Source: Theristus sp. LFF4_11
Lineage: Eukaryota; Nematoda; Chromadorea; Monhysterida; Xyalidae
Direction: 5' to 3'
NCBI GenBank assembly: GCA_030248135.1
Contig: JASANC010001325.1
Location: 1 to 64,000 of the forward strand
Length of the DNA: 64,000 nucleotides
Shown piece after piece: positions 10,801-21,400 of the stretch (the stretch's first letter is position 1; the number at the start of each line of letters is the position of its first letter). The notes under the pieces are model-generated. The model was not told where the DNA came from, did no database searches, and saw only the letters and a list, made by a program, of their open reading frames with translations. The position numbers and the translations under genes are program-made.

Positions 10801-12179
10801 GTTTGATTTCGTCGAAGACTGCAAGTAGAAAAAGAATAATTCAGTCAGAAAATAATCAGAATCAAGCGGCTCATCGGCAAAACTAGAAAGTGGGTGGCAG
10901 ATCAGGAAAAACCGGAGGGAACACGACACCATTGATAAAAACTCTTGCCTGGCGTTGTGGCAGTGTCCGTTTCGGCGCATTTCGCCACAACCGCAGGGTC
11001 TACGATTCGCTCACAGAGCTCTGCGTTGCCCGAACGCCCAACGCACAGGTCGAGGCCGCGGCATGGCTTCAAAAAGCTGATTATGAGACGGTTTCGATTT
11101 TGAAGAAAGGTAAAAACTGAAAATTACTTTAATTATAATCAAATTAATTACATAGATTTTGAATTATTACCTGCATAAAACTGAAACGAATGGATTTTTA
11201 TGCGGCTTTTCAAATTTAGACGAACAGAAAGTACATACCGTATTACCCCCAATAAACCCCCATGGGGGATTAATACGTCAGCGACTTTTAGGGGTGGGGG
11301 TTTATTGGTGGGGGGGGGGGGATTATTGGTGGGGGGGGTTTATTTACAAAAAAATTCTAGGGGTGGGGGTTTGTTGAAAAATGGCAAAAATACATTGCAT
11401 GGCAGGCAAAAAAGTCGCAGAAACTTCTACTCTACGTAGAAATTTCCTTTTATAACAGCCTTTTGTAATGAAATTACTATTAACTCACCCATTTGGGGCC
11501 TTTGGTAGCACAATTTCATCATTTTCACTGCAACCAGCCACTGAATTCGCTGGGTATGTGTTTAAAACAGGTCTCCAATAATCCCCCATGGGGGATTATT
11601 TGTGGGGGGGATTATTCGGAAACTTGTCGGGGGGGTGGGGGTTTATTGGTGGGGGGGGATTAATGGTGGGGGGGTTAATGGGGGTAATACGGTATTTTGA
11701 TTATTTCAAGCGGAAAACTGTACTGTACGTTCACACCAAAAGCGCAAAATGGAATACGGTACATATTCGGTAACGACACGATCTTATTCGGAACTGCAAA
11801 TTTTCAGGCTGTCAAGCAAAAGGAAGGTTTCTCACAAGAACTACACACTTCGAGTTTCACACACCTAATTTATTTTCGTTTTTCCCACTAACGTGTCCAG
11901 ATACACAAATGAGTTGCAAAATGGCATGATCGTGTCGAGAGACCGAATACGGCAGATATCCCTTCACCAATATAATTCTGGCAACTGCTTGTTACAAACG
12001 TGCGTTGAACAGTCGTCACCGCCGCTGACACCCGTGGTCAGCTGACAGAATTGTTCGTCGTTGATTTTGCCGACGCACAGGTGCAAACGACGACATCGTT
12101 CCAAGTCGGCTAGGACCAGTGGAGAAAAACAGAAAATCGACACCAATATTGCTGCAGTGCGCGACGGCGGTTTGGACAT
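1810..12179 (-). CDS. Secreted astacin-like pseudoprotease with two Cys modules, TSP1 and C-type lectin-like domain
   Basis: Eleven minus-strand exons, all joined in phase, give 603 aa: 12179-12000, 11066-10949, 10762-10602, 8588-8427, 8119-7925, 7499-7401, 3607-3481, 3222-2998, 2880-2801, 2371-2150, 2052-1810. Order: signal peptide (about 1-24); two C-x5-C-x9-C-x11-C modules (29-57 and 62-90); a pro-like linker; astacin domain (about 155-345); TSP1 repeat (about 349-400, WAAWSGCPDAC) with a Thr-rich tail; C-type lectin-like domain (424-600, with CRYEGAQLATF and WRWLD). The astacin zinc helix should read HExxHxxGFxHE but reads RLLMHALGFYNEH (243-255). Two His ligands and the catalytic Glu are therefore lost, and the Met-turn is SIMHF instead of SxMHY. 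It should be secreted but not proteolytic; the partner is unknown. Intron 2 appears to use a GC donor (gcaaga). The 3.8 kb intron 6 carries a 148 bp satellite and an 806 bp inverted-repeat element. Confidence 0.88.
2426..2525 (+). repeat. Truncated tRNA-derived SINE copy
   Basis: The sequence starts with a tRNA B-box-like stretch (ggtcgagccccgctgagg), followed by gtgtataggcact and a tail ending in caacggcgttct. The same blocks in the same order occur in reverse orientation at 7078-7210, so this is a dispersed family. The tRNA-like 5' half is missing here. It lies in intron 9-10 space of the astacin-like gene, near exon 10. Confidence 0.55.
3816..4621. mobile_element. 806 bp inverted-repeat element with TA target duplication
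   Basis: The ends are inverted repeats of about 150 bp starting TCTAAAAATGCGAGAGACGC; the right arm (about 4475-4621) matches the left arm (3816-3965) at most positions. TA dinucleotides flank both ends (3814-3815 and 4622-4623), as for Tc1/mariner-type insertions. The interior has no transposase-like reading frame, so it is a non-autonomous (MITE-like) element. It sits in intron 6 of the astacin-like gene. Confidence 0.75.
4733..6045. repeat. 148 bp satellite array, about 8.5 copies
   Basis: The unit contains gatcagcgcattgaattacc, then a TTTTCTTGTTTTTCGTTC-type stretch, a gccgattcgcccgaaatcg block and atctagagttgctcac. Successive copies of gatcagcgcattgaa start near 4833, 4981, 5128, 5277, 5425, 5574, 5722, 5871 and 6019, a period of 148-149 bp. 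Alternate copies resemble each other most (gtttctgg against gttcctgg), which suggests amplification as dimers of about 297 bp. The first and last copies are degenerate. It lies inside intron 6 of the astacin-like gene. A looser pair of about 168 bp repeats (gaaattaccctaggaaac) follows at about 6200-6440. Confidence 0.92.
7078..7210 (-). repeat. tRNA-derived SINE copy
   Basis: Read on the minus strand, it begins like a tRNA: an A-box-like tggtagcgtgttgg, a loop region, then a B-box-like gatcgagcccc. A non-tRNA body (gggattataggcactgat ... ccacacgacggcgttctg) follows and is shared with 2426-2525. It does not fold into a clean cloverleaf, so I call it a SINE and not a working tRNA. It lies in intron 6 of the astacin-like gene. 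Confidence 0.6.
7640..7790. repeat. GC-rich hairpin repeat
   Basis: The left arm (about 7649-7676, cgacggtgcgtggtgtaccg) is the inverse of the right arm (about 7750-7782, accacggtacaccgccacac). Several nested ggtacaccgc-type palindromes lie between. The foldback sits in intron 5 of the astacin-like gene. It could be a MITE remnant; no target duplication is clear. Confidence 0.5.
8805..9865. other. Intron segment bounded by poly(A)/poly(T) tracts
   Basis: Long T and A runs at about 8826-8915 and 9786-9852 bracket roughly 900 bases of unique sequence. Next to each run is a copy of tagggttagggg or its complement cccctaaccctag, in inverted orientation, beside a gtcccgcgtag motif. This may be a degenerate inverted-repeat element. 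A poly-G run lies at about 9487-9499. No coding sequence is seen; it falls in intron 3 of the astacin-like gene. Confidence 0.4.
10222..10491. mobile_element. 270 bp MITE (CAGTACGG family), copy 1
   Basis: The ends are imperfect inverted repeats (CAGTACGGCCGAATAAATAA; right end reads ...GGCCATACCGTACTG) flanked by TA on both sides (10220-10221 and 10492-10493). An inverted copy of about 75% identity by eye lies at 34872-35150. There is no open frame of note. It sits in intron 3 of the astacin-like gene. Confidence 0.75.
11238..11692. mobile_element. 455 bp G-run-rich MITE with TA target duplication
   Basis: Inverted ends CCGTATTACCCCC and GGGGGTAATACGG are flanked by TA (11236-11237 and 11693-11694). 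Each arm also holds a palindromic cccccatggggg. The interior is filled with G runs of 4-13 bases on the plus strand (11290-11372 and 11598-11688), with several closely spaced runs able to form G-quadruplexes. No coding capacity is seen. It lies in intron 1 of the astacin-like gene, so the sense RNA carries C runs. Confidence 0.75.
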
Positions 12180-13004
12180 TTTTTCGTTATACTAACGTTG
12201 TTTTGTAATTTCAAAAATTCTGTGTTTAGTGTTTATATACAAGTACCTAGTTGTTTCCAATCAGGTAATCAATTTTTGTTCCATGCGCATGATTGATATT
12301 ACTATTCAGTGCAAAACATTGTACCTACTTGTTGACGTGTGTATGGAAAGAATGTTGCCCTCAGCTCCCACGCAACACCAAGACCACCGCAGTACCAAAC
12401 ACACCCCAGGCGTACATTAATATAGGACAAATACATTATTATAAACGTCCAATAAGTGAGTGGCACACGAATCAATCAGTGCACACTCAACTGTATGTTT
12501 CAAACGTTTTTCATGTTGGTCTTATGGCACAGTGGATGAGCAAAGCAACGTGCATTCATTTCGTCTGCGTGTTTTTCTTCACATTTTTCGTGGAAAGTAA
12601 AAGTTGTGGAACTAATGATCGCTATTCGCTATGTTGAAAAACGGCATTTTTAATTTTGATCAGGTAATATTTTGACACCGAAAGCAACAAACACTTTTAC
12701 AATGCACTTCAATCTCTGTGAAATCAACGTTTCTTGCAAGTTACAACGCTTCTTGATCCCATCGGTAAACTGACATCAAATGAAATCATCGCTTTTCCAG
12801 TCCAGATTTTTGATTTAAGTTGAATAAAGAAAAATGATTAGCAACGTTTCTGACCAATAAACTTCTTTCATTGATCATTTTCTGCTTTTCCCGTAAACAA
12901 CTGAACAAAACGATGGACCGTTCGGTGGTTCGGCCGGGAAGCCACGCCTATAACAAAAAAACCTATCGTCTGTTTTAAAAACTGAAATCTCTATAATTCA
13001 TGAC
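12180..13004. other. Spacer upstream of the astacin-like gene, no gene seen
   Basis: This lies between the start codon of the astacin-like gene (12179, minus) and the satellite that follows the hexosaminidase gene. It should hold the astacin-like promoter. I found no supported exon and no convincing core promoter motif. Confidence 0.4.
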
Positions 13005-13716
13005 GTGACGTGACGTAACGTAACGTGACGTGAGGGACGTCAGACTTGACATGATGATACGTGACATGACGTGACGTAACGTGACGTGACATGAGACGTG
13101 ACGTGACGTGACGTGACATGACGTGACGTGACGTGACGTGACGTGACGTGACGTGACGTGACATGACATGACATGAGACGTGACGTGACGTGACGTGACG
13201 TGACGTGACGTGACGTAACATGAGACGTGACGTGACGTGAGACGTGACGTGACATGACATGAGACGTGACGTGACATGACGTGACGTGACGTGACGTGAC
13301 ATGACGTGACGTGACGTGACGTGACATGAGACGTGACGTGACGTGACATGACGTGACATGACGTGACGTGACGTGACGTGACATGAGACGTGACGTGACG
13401 TGACATGAGACGTGACGTGACGTGACGTGACGTGACATGACGTGACGTGACGTGACGTGACGTGACATGACATGAGACGTGACGTGACGTGACGTGACGT
13501 GACGTAACATGAGACGTGACGTGACGTGAGACGTGACGTGACGTGACATGAGACGTGACGTGACATGACGTGACGTGACGTGACATGACGTGACGTGACG
13601 TGACGTGACATGAGACGTGACGTGACGTGACATGACGTGACATGACGTGACGTGACGTGACGTGACATGAGACGTGACGTGACGTGACATGAGACGTGAC
13701 GTGACGTGACGTGACG
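13005..13716. repeat. Pentanucleotide (TGACG)n satellite with higher-order variants
   Basis: About 710 bases of gtgac/acgtg units are interrupted by tgaca and gagacg variants. The variants recur as larger blocks: a block with acatgacatgagacg and gtaacatgagacg is seen at about 13160-13330 and again at about 13460-13640, so segments have been duplicated within the array. It starts 7 bases beyond the stop codon of the hexosaminidase gene and probably forms most of its 3' UTR. On the gene's sense (minus) strand all three frames are free of stops for over 200 codons; the resulting Thr-Ser-Arg-His-Val protein is almost certainly not made. Confidence 0.95.
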
Positions 13717-13723
13717 TTCTTTT

Positions 13724-16700
13724 TTATATAACTTCATTATGAACGACGCCGAACCTGAGCATGCGACACCGGTGCTCCTCGATGCGGTGTCTCGCTGCCT
13801 TCACGTCGACCGTTTGTTCGCGGTCACTCCAAAGACGTTCGCTAATGGCGCTCGCTCTTGGCCTGACATTTGACTCGATGATAAAAAAATGATAATCTGC
13901 GCGTTTGAAACTCTGAAACTGCGTTTCTTGAAAACAAATTCATGGATTTCAAATACCAAAGTCGAGAGATCAGATTCGTGTCGTCCACGTATTCGCCCCA
14001 CATGCACGCTTCGCCTCCGATGACCAGTCGTTTTTGTTCGTCCGTACCTGAATAAAAAGTCCTAGTCTGACTGAAGAAGATCAGCGAAACCTGGAAGAAA
14101 CTTAACGAGAAACCAATCATAACCCCCCCCCCCCCCCACCAACCATTAAAGGACTGCAACTCGCACAAGTACTGTTTGTCCCAGTCTTCGCCATAACGAA
14201 TATAGTTCAGGTACCAGCAGCTCGAGAGCAGCGCTCGATGGCCTCGTCCGGTGACGTCGGCCAACTCGGCGTTGATGGCCGTTTGATCGTTGCCCTTCCA
14301 TACGTGCGCGATCACGTCGTTTCGGACCTATGGGAACCTTTACGTGACGAACCTATGGGAACCTTTACTTGACAAATGAAAAGGAATCCTTTCAATAAGT
14401 TTTGTTTTAAATCATATGAAGCATCAAATGTCATGTTACTGTCAATACGGAACGTGAAATTAATATGTCAATAATCTGTACGTCGACGCCCAACGACGTG
14501 AAGTCACGTGAACTTTCCAGTTGATTTCCGTGTTGTGTAAACTGTAGTACTGTACGTTGTGTGATAAACTTGTTGACAAACAAAATTTTGAAATTGTTTG
14601 CACACATTGAGTGCTATTACCAAAATTTATCACGGTGTTTCTTCCCATGATAGTCAAGAAAGAGTTTGTGATAAGCAAATCAAATTCTTTTCGTTTAGCT
14701 TTGGTGGTTCTTCTACCCAGTCTTTATTCACTCACTAGTAGAGTCATAGAATCTGTGGTAGAGTCATTCAATTTTTTTTTTAATTTTGCGAAAAACGTTT
14801 TGAATGAAACGGTTTTCTGCATGTGTACCGGTATTTGCTTTTTTGAACAAAAACGGATACATTTCCCCCGGTGGTATTGTTTCAGATTCCCACTCGCTGA
14901 TTTTCCACATTGCACTTGGTACACGCACACACACAAAGACGCAATAATCCGCCGATTTCTTTTCTCGACAACCACAATTGCAAACAGACAAAATGAAGTA
15001 TAAAAAATAGATAGAAAGAGATATACCTCAATATGACTGTCCAGTACTTCTTGCCAGACGATGTACCGTGTGTTCGGTCGAGCCCGTTCAACCAGTTTCA
15101 GCAGTCTAACGAAAAAAACCGTGAATATACGCATTTTGAATGAAGCAGCTGGTGATGGCGAACATGAAATTGAAATTTAAACCGAGCTTCTTCAAACAAA
15201 AAGCAGCACCTTTGAAAGTAGAAATTCTCCAGCTCTTCACCAGAGGTGAAACCGTAGATTTTCATCAGTTTCTTCATGTCGGGGTTGTTCAGCCTGTGTA
15301 TACCAAATGGAAAATTCTTGCTCGCCCGGTTCCACCATTCACACTCAGCTTTTTTGCAACATAAATAGGCCTGGTCCAAAAGCGTTGCACATTCGGTTTT
15401 AGCACAGTGATGCTGCAGAAGTGATAAACAAACACACAGGCACACACTTGCTGAATGATTGACTGGTGTAATATCGCATGCGTATGCCTGTATGTTTGTT
15501 GGCGTGAACGGTGTAACATTACTGTATTAGAGTGCTAGTCTTCGAAATATAGCACTTCTCAATCCAAGGATTTCTGTCGTGTATAATCACAACCCCACCC
15601 AAAATCCGTTCCACGATTCATCGTCGGCAATTCAGACCAGCATCCCACTAAAACCAGGTCGCGGTAAGAAATCGGGTTTTTCAACAATAACGCGAATTAG
15701 TAATGCAACTTTTCAACAACAAAGAAAAGCAACTTTGCACCAGCACGGATAGTCGAACGTCACTTCGTCGCCGCCGAGATGAACGTAGAGATCGGGGAAA
15801 CGCTGCAGCACCTCCGTGAACAAGGCCAGGATCACGTCGTACGTATAGATCGAGAACGGATTCGGCAACGCCGATTTTCCGGTCGCGACACCGTTGTCGT
15901 CGTAGCAGGGGGTCAGCAGCTTGGTCAGACCGGCACCCCATGAGCGGGTGTGACCTGGACATACCAATCGATAAATCACCCACGCAGCATGTGTGAGTTG
16001 TGCAGTGCGCAAAAGTGTATGTAACTCATCAACAGAGAGGTGAACGTTTTGTTGAGCTGCAGTGGAACAAAAAAACTGAGCATTGATCAAGATGGTGTAA
16101 AGTCCAGGCCATCTTTGGTCAGTAGTTCTGAGTGGACCACTACCACATTGTATCTCGCTCGCTCAACAAATCGTTGAACCTTTTTTGTTCCACAATACTG
16201 CATATTGTTTTCCACGTGTACATACCAAGTGTACTTTTGATTTAGTTGTAAGCTTACATATTATGCGCGAAATGTTATCCGAAATGTTACCTAAAATAGT
16301 ATTTGAAATGTTACACCCGAAATGTTGTCCAAAATGTTAACCGAAATGTTATCCAAATCCTCATTACAAAACTCTGGTGTTAGCTTAGGGCAGTAATGAA
16401 CCGCACTGACACAACAACAAGCCATGCGGTGCGTTTCTTTTACCGTACTTAACTAACCGCACATTTCAGTGCTATAAAAGTGCAGATATATAGAAAGGCA
16501 AAAACAAAAAAAACTGCAAACAGCCGTGCAAAAAACAGGACAAAGGGTGAAGGAAAAAGAAAGACACAGAAGGTTCATTGTGACAATGGGAAACCGCTTT
16601 CTGATCTCATGAGATATTTTGAAAACTAAACAAAACAAACAAAAAACATAACAAAGTGCAGCGGCGCAAAAAATCGACAGAATCAACTCACGTGAACATA

Positions 16701-18393
16701 CAACCCAAGTCGGCTCCCTTAATTTGGGGGTCTATCAACCAAAAAAATGTCGGTCGCGCGTCGACTTTCACTTTGGTCGTCCAGCTTTATGAGTCAACAA
16801 TCCAACCACAGATCATACAGCTAGATAACCAAAGAGAAAGGATGTTCATGAATCCACCGCGTTTGGCGCGCTGATTAGAAATCTCTGCGACTATCATGGC
16901 GGCATAATATGGCTTTGACTTTCGCAATACGTACGTCTTTGCTGTGCTGATTATTATCATCGATATAATTTTCCCCGTTTAGTTCTGAGCGAAATGCACT
17001 CAATAATATCAATCAAGTTGGTCCACAGATTTTCTCAGATTTTTGTGAACGATATAATAATAAGAAGATACACAGTCGGCAAGCGGGCGCTTCACTTTTT
17101 TTCGAACATACGGAGTAACAGTTGCTGACGGCACTTTTTCTGATGGAGAGCTGTGAAAGTTGGCACCATCGTGCAAGAAAAAAACACAATAAATAATGAT
17201 CGACGCAATCACCGAAGAGTTTCACGATCGGCAAAATTGAAAGTGGTTTAGTTTCATTGCACCGTTTATTCCGGAACGACGAACGAATGTCTGTCTGAAA
17301 AAAAAACCTGAAAAATGTTGCAACGCATGTTTTATGATCGAAAACATAAACAGCACAAAAACGAACAACCTGCACAGCTAACTCAACATATTTTTTCGGT
17401 AACATTATACTGTAAACAAATCGTTACCGGTATTTCAGACATGCGTGTATAAGTTTACAGTCATGTTCAGACAAAGCAGTCCGAAGTTTATGAAAATTCA
17501 GCAATTCTGAAAAACAAAAACGGCACAGCATTGACTCAGCAAATGCTGATGCACTCATGGGAAACTAGGCGCAGCGTGGTAACATTTAACGAAATATAAC
17601 GTGACATTTAACAACACGTTTAAAGTAACATTCGCGCGATGTTTCACGTCATACTTACTGTGACGTTTAACGTGTCATAACGTGAGGTTTGCAGCGGCGT
17701 TGTACGTGACCACACGCGCTTTATATATCATATAGAGTAACTGTAGTCATATCACGGAAAGCGATCACGTTAAACGTCACGTTTGCCGTCACGTTAACTG
17801 TGGTATTTCGTGTCATGCGTCACGTTAACCATGATGTTAATTTCATGTTAACCGTCACGTTAACCACGGTGTTGATGTCACGTTAACAGTAACGTTAACC
17901 ATAGCGTTATGTCACGTTAACCGTCACGTTAAATGTGCGTTAAATGTCACGTTAGCCGTCACCTTCATTATTGCGTTCGCGTTAACTATAGCACTAAATG
18001 TCACGTTAACCGTCACGCGTTCATTACGGCGTTAAATGTCACGGTCACGTGCAGATGTACTCTCAATTCGGATTGCAGCCAAAACGATTTGTATTACACA
18101 AGCAGCGGCTGAATACAAACAAAATGACAACAGCCAGACAATAGTTTATTAAAATGGCTGCAGTTAAAAAACAAAAAAAGTAAATCACTGCAAAGAAAAA
18201 CAAAAAAAAACAAAAAAATCTCGGCAATCTACTAAAACTTCGTGTTATGAAAAACTTATGCACAAGCATATTATTTCACACAAAACACATTCGGTGTGTA
18301 AATATAATTTCGTCCAGACCAGCTAGTTGGAAGGCCCGAAGAGCTATGAGCACAACAGATAAACTTGCATCCACTGCGTACAGTCAGAGTAAA

Positions 18394-18437
<44 letters not shown>

Positions 18438-21400
18438 ATGCAATATGTACCACAAATATATTCAGGCGAATCGCCGTGTGTGCGTTTGTGTTGTTGACTG
18501 TTGATCACAATGTTGTGATGATACAATGCTTGTTGTTGCATTTTAGCGTTTTCACAAACAGTTTAGCTAACACAAGCATACATACAATACCACTGTGACA
18601 CACACACCGCACGCAAACACACAGCGTGTGTGTTGCGCACACCGCGAATAATTTTCAAATAGTTCAGTTCATGTGAGAAGTGTGACCGTTCATGTGCACA
18701 GTGCTAACTCCGTGTTCAGTTGAACACAAATGAAAGACATGACTGCATGATTCAACACAAAAAAAACAACCAACAAAATAGTCGACACGCTGAGCGAAAC
18801 ATTTTATGAAAATAGGCCTGCAATTGGAACCTTTTCTCAAGACCGCTTCTAAAGCATACTTTGTGACTGTTTGACCTGATTCCGTGGCACACAAACAGGT
18901 TGAAGCATATAGAGTGCTGAACAACACGATTACGCAACTTATCTTGCTTTGCGCGCGTTAGCGTCTTGGAAGTAATAGAACTTTTTACTGGTAGAGATAT
19001 TGTGCACACCGTTTGGAAAATATTTGACAAACATTTTCAACTGCTTATATTTATTTATGTGTGTAAATAAACAGGTGGAACGGGCAGCAAGCATCGGAAT
19101 GTTGAAGAGCAGGGCTGCCAGCCAAGTGGAATAATGAAAAAGGAGCAGAAAAATGTATAAAAAACGCAACAAAAGGTATATTGTACATAGAAGTACGATG
19201 AGGGAAGGCGGAGTTTAGGTTCTTATTAAAAAGGGTTGAAAGGTCGCTGGTTGGTTGGTTTTGAACAAATCAGCGTAATACGGGAGGTGTTCGAATCTTG
19301 TTGAAATTGTTTTGAACTACAGCAAATTCAAAAAAACATCCATGAAAATGTTTTTTAACCGGGACTATCGAACTCGGCCACCACTCGAATCCCCCGTTCG
19401 CGAGCGGCGTTCACAACTGTCGCAACGTCAGACGGATGATAAACATGGTTGGCACTGTAAGCCCCCTGAAATGCATGTTACTGATCATATTTGCATTACA
19501 AAAAAACAAGAGAAATTACCAGTTTATTTTCGCTCTTCAAAAAGCACCGACATTTTTTTTGTTTTTTTGTCGCGGTTTTGACAGTGTTGTTCATTGTGTT
19601 TGTGTGTGGTCCTGAGAACGCATCCTGTGTACCCCACAACTATCGATGTTTATCAGCTTGCTTGCTTTTGTTGACGGCTCTCAATAAAAAAACGCCAATT
19701 TGTGTATTGCAAACGTAAAAACGATTGTCTAGACCGGGAAATATCTCGTGAAAGAGTGAGAAACTTCTGAAATTGGAATGCTGAAACCAGCGTGGAATTT
19801 TCGACTAACACCCATTTTTAGAGCGTTTATGCGTTGAGCGTGAGAAACGAGAATGAAAACTGCATTACAGCTTGTGACTTCTCATCTCACCATTAAAAAA
19901 AATCATGACCGGCACATTAGAAACAATCAATCGGCAAGCTACAACAACCAGTCCAACGTGCCGCATTTCAAAAAGCACCCACTCAGCAATCACAGTCGAA
20001 CTCTAAATTATAGGGCATCCACTGATTGGTTGGTGGTCACGTGATGCATACTTTCTGTGCAGGGATTGCTGTGGGCGCGGGGTAGGACGCCTGCACAGAA
20101 AGCATGCATCCTGTGACCACCAACCAATCAGCTGATTCCCTACAATTTAGAGTTCGACATGTACAATAGAATAAGGATCAACCAACCTTGCCGCTCAACT
20201 CTGGAAACGTGACGCTTTCAAACGGGAATGACGGGTCATCGACGATGTGCCAGTGTAGCACGTTGTACTTATCGCCTTCCATTAAATCCTGAACATTCGT
20301 TGGTCATTCAAAAGGAGTCGTTTCATTTGAAATTCTTCCCATTGCTGATTGGGTAGAATCTCTCGGCATCGGAAACCAGCAATCATCAGTTGGCAGTGAA
20401 CCAGGTTTTAACCAATCAACGTTTACAGGTGACAAATTTTCAAATCGTCACATAACAAGCGTACGACATTAAAAATGATTTGAAAAATTTTATGACAAAC
20501 TGTTCAAGGCTGAATTAAACGAAAACAGCAAAAAAAACACACGCACACACACAACATCACCATATTCAACATCTTCAGAAAGCGAAAAACGGAATTTTAC
20601 GTCTGGCGACATGTTCATGTTTCCAGGAAGGGCGAAGAAATGAGAGGAGAAATGTGAAACAAACGAGAGCTGGTATAAATGTAGTGAAAGGCGAATGAAA
20701 CATACACGACAGCTGGCAGTCCCAGCACTGTCGGATTGTCCTTCGATTTTTACAAAAAAATATAAAAACATGTGTTCGAATTTTCAAAAAAAAACACCAT
20801 GAGACAAATATGCACGCTTTAAAAATGCCAAAATCCAAAATTTCATAGCTGCCAAAAACTTTGCGTGGTGCTCCGATTGCAATTTTAAAATTAAAAAAAA
20901 TTGCATGGAACAAATTTTAGACGGGATTTTGTCAGGGATTTAGGCATTGGTAAGCGTGATATACGCCCAATTTGCACCCACGCGCGCGCAAAATTAGTAA
21001 AGTCACCAAAAAGCAGGCAAACTTTTACAGCAACACTGAACATCGCATAAATATGAGAAATTGAAGAATATATGTCCAAACTCGAAACCAGCATATGTGG
21101 GCAGTATCAACAAATTAATGCACATTTTTAGCCAGAAAAATAAACGGTGCACATACATTGTAAACATTGAAAGTCTCTGGGAAAAGTGCATGGTGCAAAG
21201 TGCATGCACACGCACACACGTGCGCTCAATCATGACACAGCCGCTATGTAGGACCAGTCCCAAGACAGCGATGTGTGGTGTGTCCATGTCCACGCAAAAG
21301 TCACACAGTAGCAGCAAAAAAAAGTCTCCGCCAAAAACCGGCTGCCTGTACACAGTTCGCTCATTCACTCTTGGTTGTATACACAGGAGGGCAGAGGGGG

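Noticed and set aside
12000..12179. A downstream donor (gtgaag near 11972) that would extend exon 1 of the astacin-like gene
   Set aside because: The homologous exon of the left paralogue ends at the position equivalent to 12000, and both second exons begin at the same in-phase tttgaag acceptor.
12975..13737. Three overlapping 216-248 codon frames on the minus strand (TSRHV repeats)
   Set aside because: They are reading frames of the pentanucleotide satellite beyond the hexosaminidase stop codon.
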